Below, in pieces: positions 7,687-9,965 of a stretch of DNA of 9,965 nt. The notes beneath the pieces are model-generated. The model did not search any database. It worked only from the letters and a program-made list of their open reading frames with translations, and had not been told where the DNA came from. A program made the position numbers and the translations under genes. Source of the stretch: Rickettsia endosymbiont of Bryobia graminum (GTDB lineage Bacteria; Pseudomonadota; Alphaproteobacteria; Rickettsiales; Rickettsiaceae); contig JAJIYR010000048.1 in the NCBI GenBank assembly GCA_020881085.1, forward strand, positions 1 through 9,965, written 5' to 3'. How positions within the stretch are numbered: the stretch's first letter is position 1; each line of letters starts with the position of its first letter.

Positions 7687-7697
7687 GTAATAACTAT

Positions 7698-9221
7698 ATG
7701 GAAGATAAGTCAAAAAATAATAAACCTTCGTTTTCACCTGAACAATTAAAGCAGCTCTTGGCTTTAAGAGGAGATTTGGCTAATAATCAGAATAAAAGGG
7801 TTATTATCTCACAAAAGCTACTCACTAAAATTTCAAAAATAATTCAAAATATTTTATATTATCTTGATCGTTTTATAAATTACACTACAAAAAAAACTGA
7901 TTCTGATCGTAATGAAGTATTACAAGTTGCAAGATCACCAATTCTTTTTGGTACTTATGTAATAATATTCTTTGTATTAATTGGCGGAGTATGGGCAAGT
8001 TGCGCCCCTTTAAATAGCGCTGCTGTTGCAGTAGGATTTGTAGTATCAAGTAGTAATAAAAAAACAATTCAACACCCTGTAGGTGGGATTGTTTCTAAAA
8101 TCTATGTTGTTCAAGGTGATAAGGTTAAAGAGGGGGATAAGTTACTAGAATTAGAAGATACTAAGGTTAAATCTCAGTATGAAAGTACTTTAAACCAGTA
8201 TAGACATGCTTTAGCTACAGAAAGTCGCTTAATTGCAGAAAGAGATAGTAATGATCATATAGTGTTTGATGAATTATTAATGAAGGATATAGATTTACCA
8301 GAAGTATCTAGAATTATTCATACTCAGGAAAATTTATTTCAATCTAAGAAAGAAGTGTATATTAGTGAGAAAAATGCTCTTCATCAAAAAGTAGAGCAGT
8401 TAAACAAAAAAATAGAAGGTTTGGAAGCTAGAAAAGTTGCTAGTATTAAGAGTTTAGAAGTTATTCACGATCGTTTAAAGGCAATGAAAACTCTATATCA
8501 AAAGGGTTTTATTCAGAAGGCAGCCTTATTAGAGATCGAAGCAAAAGAAGCAAATTTTAGAAGTGAGTTAGCTATAACTGATACTGATATAGCTAGTACT
8601 AAACATGCAATTACTGAAAATGAAATTGCCGGTATTAATTTACAAAATAAATATACAGAAAAAACATTAACTGAGCTTAAAGATGCTCAAGCTCAAACGG
8701 CTCATTTGAAAGAACAATTTACAGATCTAAAAGATTCATTAAATAGAGTAGTTATAAAATCACCAGTGGATGGTATAGTTAATAGTTCAAATGTTCATAC
8801 AATTGGTGGGGTAATTGGCTCTGGAGCTGCTATTATGGAAATTTCTCCAATTAATGATAATTTAATAATAGAGGCAAAAGTACCTAACAAATATATTGAC
8901 TCAGTTCATGAAGGATTGAAAGCCAATATTCGTTTTAGCGCTTTTAAATCAAGAACTACGCCTACATTCACTGGCAAAGTAATAACACTTTCTCCTGATA
9001 TAGTTCAAGATAAAAATGCTCCCCCGCAACCAGAGCATTTTTACATTGCTAAAATAGAAATTGATATGGATGAATTTAATAAATTCGCTAAGTCTAAAAA
9101 TTTAGAGCTTCATCCAGGTATGCAAGTAGAAGTTCAAATAGTAACAGGTACTAGAACTTTGCTCCGATATATGCTTGATCCTATTACAGACACTATGTTT
9201 AGATCATTTAAGGAGAAGTAG
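7698..9221 (+). CDS. aprE: Type I secretion membrane fusion protein (HlyD/PrtE/AprE family)
   Basis: This periplasmic adaptor links the ABC exporter just upstream to a TolC-type outer-membrane channel. The 507-residue protein has a hydrophilic N-terminal region (1-80), one membrane anchor (about 82-101, ending near VWASCAPL), a lipoyl-like half-motif (QHPVGGIVSKIYVVQGDKVKEG, 125-146), a long glutamate/lysine-rich coiled coil (about 155-345), the second lipoyl half (IKSPVDGIVNSS, roughly 350-365), and a C-terminal beta-barrel ending in the HlyD signature HPGMQVEVQIVTGTRTLLRYMLDPI. The cytoplasmic N-terminal region is longer than I expect for PrtE/AprE proteins of about 430-450 residues; this is a comparison from memory. 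It lies 11 bases after the transporter gene, a two-gene operon. The C-terminal end is intact and followed by a hairpin. Confidence 0.94.
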   Translation: MEDKSKNNKPSFSPEQLKQLLALRGDLANNQNKRVIISQKLLTKISKIIQNILYYLDRFINYTTKKTDSDRNEVLQVARSPILFGTYVIIFFVLIGGVWASCAPLNSAAVAVGFVVSSSNKKTIQHPVGGIVSKIYVVQGDKVKEGDKLLELEDTKVKSQYESTLNQYRHALATESRLIAERDSNDHIVFDELLMKDIDLPEVSRIIHTQENLFQSKKEVYISEKNALHQKVEQLNKKIEGLEARKVASIKSLEVIHDRLKAMKTLYQKGFIQKAALLEIEAKEANFRSELAITDTDIASTKHAITENEIAGINLQNKYTEKTLTELKDAQAQTAHLKEQFTDLKDSLNRVVIKSPVDGIVNSSNVHTIGGVIGSGAAIMEISPINDNLIIEAKVPNKYIDSVHEGLKANIRFSAFKSRTTPTFTGKVITLSPDIVQDKNAPPQPEHFYIAKIEIDMDEFNKFAKSKNLELHPGMQVEVQIVTGTRTLLRYMLDPITDTMFRSFKEK

Positions 9222-9238
9222 GGTAAGGTTTTCTAACT

Positions 9239-9273
9239 AAAATAGATTGAAAATACTGTTTTAAATCTATTTT
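9239..9273 (+). terminator. Hairpin terminator after the aprDE-like operon
   Basis: A long stem begins 18 bases after the adaptor stop. AAAATAGATT (9239-9248) pairs perfectly with AATCTATTTT (9264-9273), and an inner AAAA/TTTT stem (9250-9253, 9259-9262) closes a five-base loop. The right arm ends in TTTT, but GGG follows, so the U tract is short. It most likely ends the secretion operon; in AT-rich genomes such weak hairpins are common. The insertion element begins immediately after it. Confidence 0.6.
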
Positions 9274-9282
9274 GGGTATATT

Positions 9283-9299
9283 CCCGGCCGCTTGCGGCG
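9283..9299. repeat. Left sub-terminal hairpin of the IS200/IS605-type element
   Basis: GCCGC (9287-9291), TT and GCGGC (9294-9298) form a perfect GC palindrome in an otherwise AT-rich context. It lies 13 bases before the transposase start and shares ten bases with the right-end hairpin. It is the likely transposase recognition structure at the left end, and could also sequester the nearby ribosome-binding site. Confidence 0.6.
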
Positions 9300-9311
9300 T
9301 AATATGGAGGA

Positions 9312-9716
9312 ATGAGCAAATATATACACAAAAGTCATAATGTTACGGTACTGCTGTATCACATGGTATTTGCAGAAAAATATCGCCGAGCATTGTTTGA
9401 CGTATTAGTTGATCAAGTAATACGAGAAGGTTGTTTAGAGATAGGAAAGGGATATCTAATAAAATTTTTAGAAATCGGGGTTGATGAAGATCATGTCCAT
9501 TTTTTAGTACAATCTGTACCAACCTGTAGCGTAACAAAAATAGTAACAGCAATTAAAAGTGTTACAGCTCGTCAAATATTTAGACAGTGTCCACAGGTAA
9601 AGAAACAATTATGGGGTGGAGAATTTTGGACTGATGGATATTTTACGAGTACGGTAGGTAAGCATGGAAATGAGAATATGATAGGAAAATACATAAAAAC
9701 CAAAGGCATGGAATAG
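9312..9716 (+). CDS. tnpA: IS200/IS605 family transposase TnpA (Y1 HUH), with a premature stop trimming the C-terminus
   Basis: TnpA is a small single-strand DNA transposase acting as a dimer. The 134-residue product shows the family order: start MSKYIHKSHNVTVLLYHMVF, KYRR (23-26), the metal-binding HUH motif H61-V-H63 in GVDEDHVHFLVQS, the EFWTDGYFTSTVG segment (104-115), and the predicted catalytic tyrosine Y127 in GKYIKTKG. The TAG at 9714-9716 cuts the frame just after KGME; read through, it continues NKLHEDHQLVFF to a TAA at 9753-9755, which resembles the usual family ending (KQLHxDHQLxLF type). A tyrosine codon mutated to TAG is the simplest explanation. All catalytic residues are upstream, so activity is possible but doubtful. 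GGAGG ends only one base before the ATG, an unusually tight spacing. Confidence 0.88.
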   Translation: MSKYIHKSHNVTVLLYHMVFAEKYRRALFDVLVDQVIREGCLEIGKGYLIKFLEIGVDEDHVHFLVQSVPTCSVTKIVTAIKSVTARQIFRQCPQVKKQLWGGEFWTDGYFTSTVGKHGNENMIGKYIKTKGME

Positions 9717-9757
9717 AACAAACTGCATGAGGATCATCAGCTAGTTTTCTTCTAAAA

Positions 9758-9780
9758 TACCCCGCTGCTTGCGGCGGGTA
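9758..9780. repeat. Right sub-terminal hairpin of the IS200/IS605-type element
   Basis: TACCC at the left pairs with GGGTA at the right, followed inward by GCTGC against GCGGC with one bulged C and one G-T pair around a TT centre. It carries the ten-mer shared with the left hairpin and is followed by a T-rich stretch, so it might also act as the transposase gene's terminator. Confidence 0.6.
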
Positions 9781-9837
9781 TTACTTTTATTTAAAAACTA
9801 TTTCCCCAAACCATTTTATTAAATTATTAGAAAAAAT

Positions 9838-9965
9838 ATGGTAGATAAAGATTGTAGTAATCTAAGTATCGCTAGGCAATGTGCTCTACTGTTTATTAAC
9901 AAATCTAGCTATTATTACAAGCCACAAGGCTTAACCCCAAAAGACTTGAAAATATAATGCAAGTG
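9838..9965 (+). pseudogene. IS3-family transposase OrfB, 5' fragment with a frameshift
   Basis: The first 39 residues match the start of IS3-family OrfB: VDKDCSNLSIARQCALLFINKSSYYYKPQG corresponds to the pattern LSxxRQCELLGxSRSSYYYxPxG before the DDE integrase core. The frame hits TAA at 9955-9957. Two extra bases (TA) there put the expected continuation, IMQV, in another frame; removing them reads AAA ATA ATG CAA GTG. The similarity extends a few codons upstream of the ATG, to a stop at 9820-9822. The orfA that normally precedes orfB is absent: the preceding DNA is the IS200-type element and then aprE. So this is the remnant of an IS3 element lacking its left part. The rest lies beyond the window. 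Confidence 0.75.

Larger units (their letters stand above)
9274..9790 (+). mobile_element. Compact IS200/IS605-type insertion sequence (approximate limits)
   Basis: A single Y1/HUH transposase gene (9312-9716) is framed by GC-rich hairpins, one before the start codon (about 9283-9299) and one after the gene (9758-9780). Both share the ten-mer GCTTGCGGCG (9290-9299 and 9767-9776). Sub-terminal imperfect hairpins and the absence of inverted repeats are the hallmarks of this family, whose transposase moves single-stranded DNA and cuts 3' of a short target. No tnpB is present, so this is the IS200-like form, of about 500 bases. The exact ends cannot be fixed without an empty site or a second copy. 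Confidence 0.75.

Noticed and set aside
7885..8067. 60-codon minus-strand frame at the start of the HlyD-family gene
   Set aside because: Antisense to the membrane anchor region; low-complexity product.
9343..9552. 69-codon minus-strand frame within tnpA
   Set aside because: Antisense to the conserved HUH region; no recognisable protein.
9283..9780. REP-associated transposase (RAYT) with flanking REP sequences
   Set aside because: The protein follows the IS200/IS605 pattern, and the hairpins lack the GTAG-type head expected for REP elements; only one pair is present.

Overview
The window looks like the chromosome of an obligate intracellular alphaproteobacterium of the order Rickettsiales, most likely Rickettsia or a close relative. 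This is inferred from strong AT bias, lysine/isoleucine/asparagine-rich proteins, the gene set (hslVU, a DUF2628 protein, a HIT protein, asd, an AprD/AprE-type type I secretion pair) and gene decay next to insertion sequences. I could not run a database search, so the genus is not proven.

Layout. Positions 1-132 hold the 3' end of an unrecognised plus-strand reading frame that runs directly into a truncated comM (minus strand, 129-437); the junction looks like an insertion into comM. The intergenic stretch 438-600 carries an extended -10 box and a plus-strand intrinsic terminator that serve neither flanking gene, so together they may define a small RNA of about 80 nt. On the minus strand, 2469-601, lies the hslV-hslU operon (ATP-dependent protease). 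hslU is intact, but hslV is broken by indels at two homopolymer runs. A divergent promoter region (2470-2579) separates it from plus-strand genes: DUF2628 membrane protein, HIT protein, GNAT acetyltransferase, asd, and a 316-residue protein that I recognise as a degenerate glutamine synthetase homologue lacking the catalytic residues. An extended -10 box then precedes a type I secretion ABC transporter and its HlyD-family adaptor (5923-9221), closed by a hairpin.

The right edge (about 9274-9965) is mobile: a compact IS200/IS605-type element with an HUH/Y1 transposase and GC-rich hairpins at both ends, followed by the 5' fragment of an IS3-family orfB that is frameshifted near the window edge.

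Functionally, the intact genes cover protein quality control (HslU), lysine/diaminopimelate precursor synthesis (Asd) and protein export (AprDE-like). The most unusual items are the glutamine synthetase-like pseudoenzyme, the doubly slipped hslV beside an intact hslU, and the candidate small RNA. I found no CRISPR array, tRNA, rRNA or defence system.
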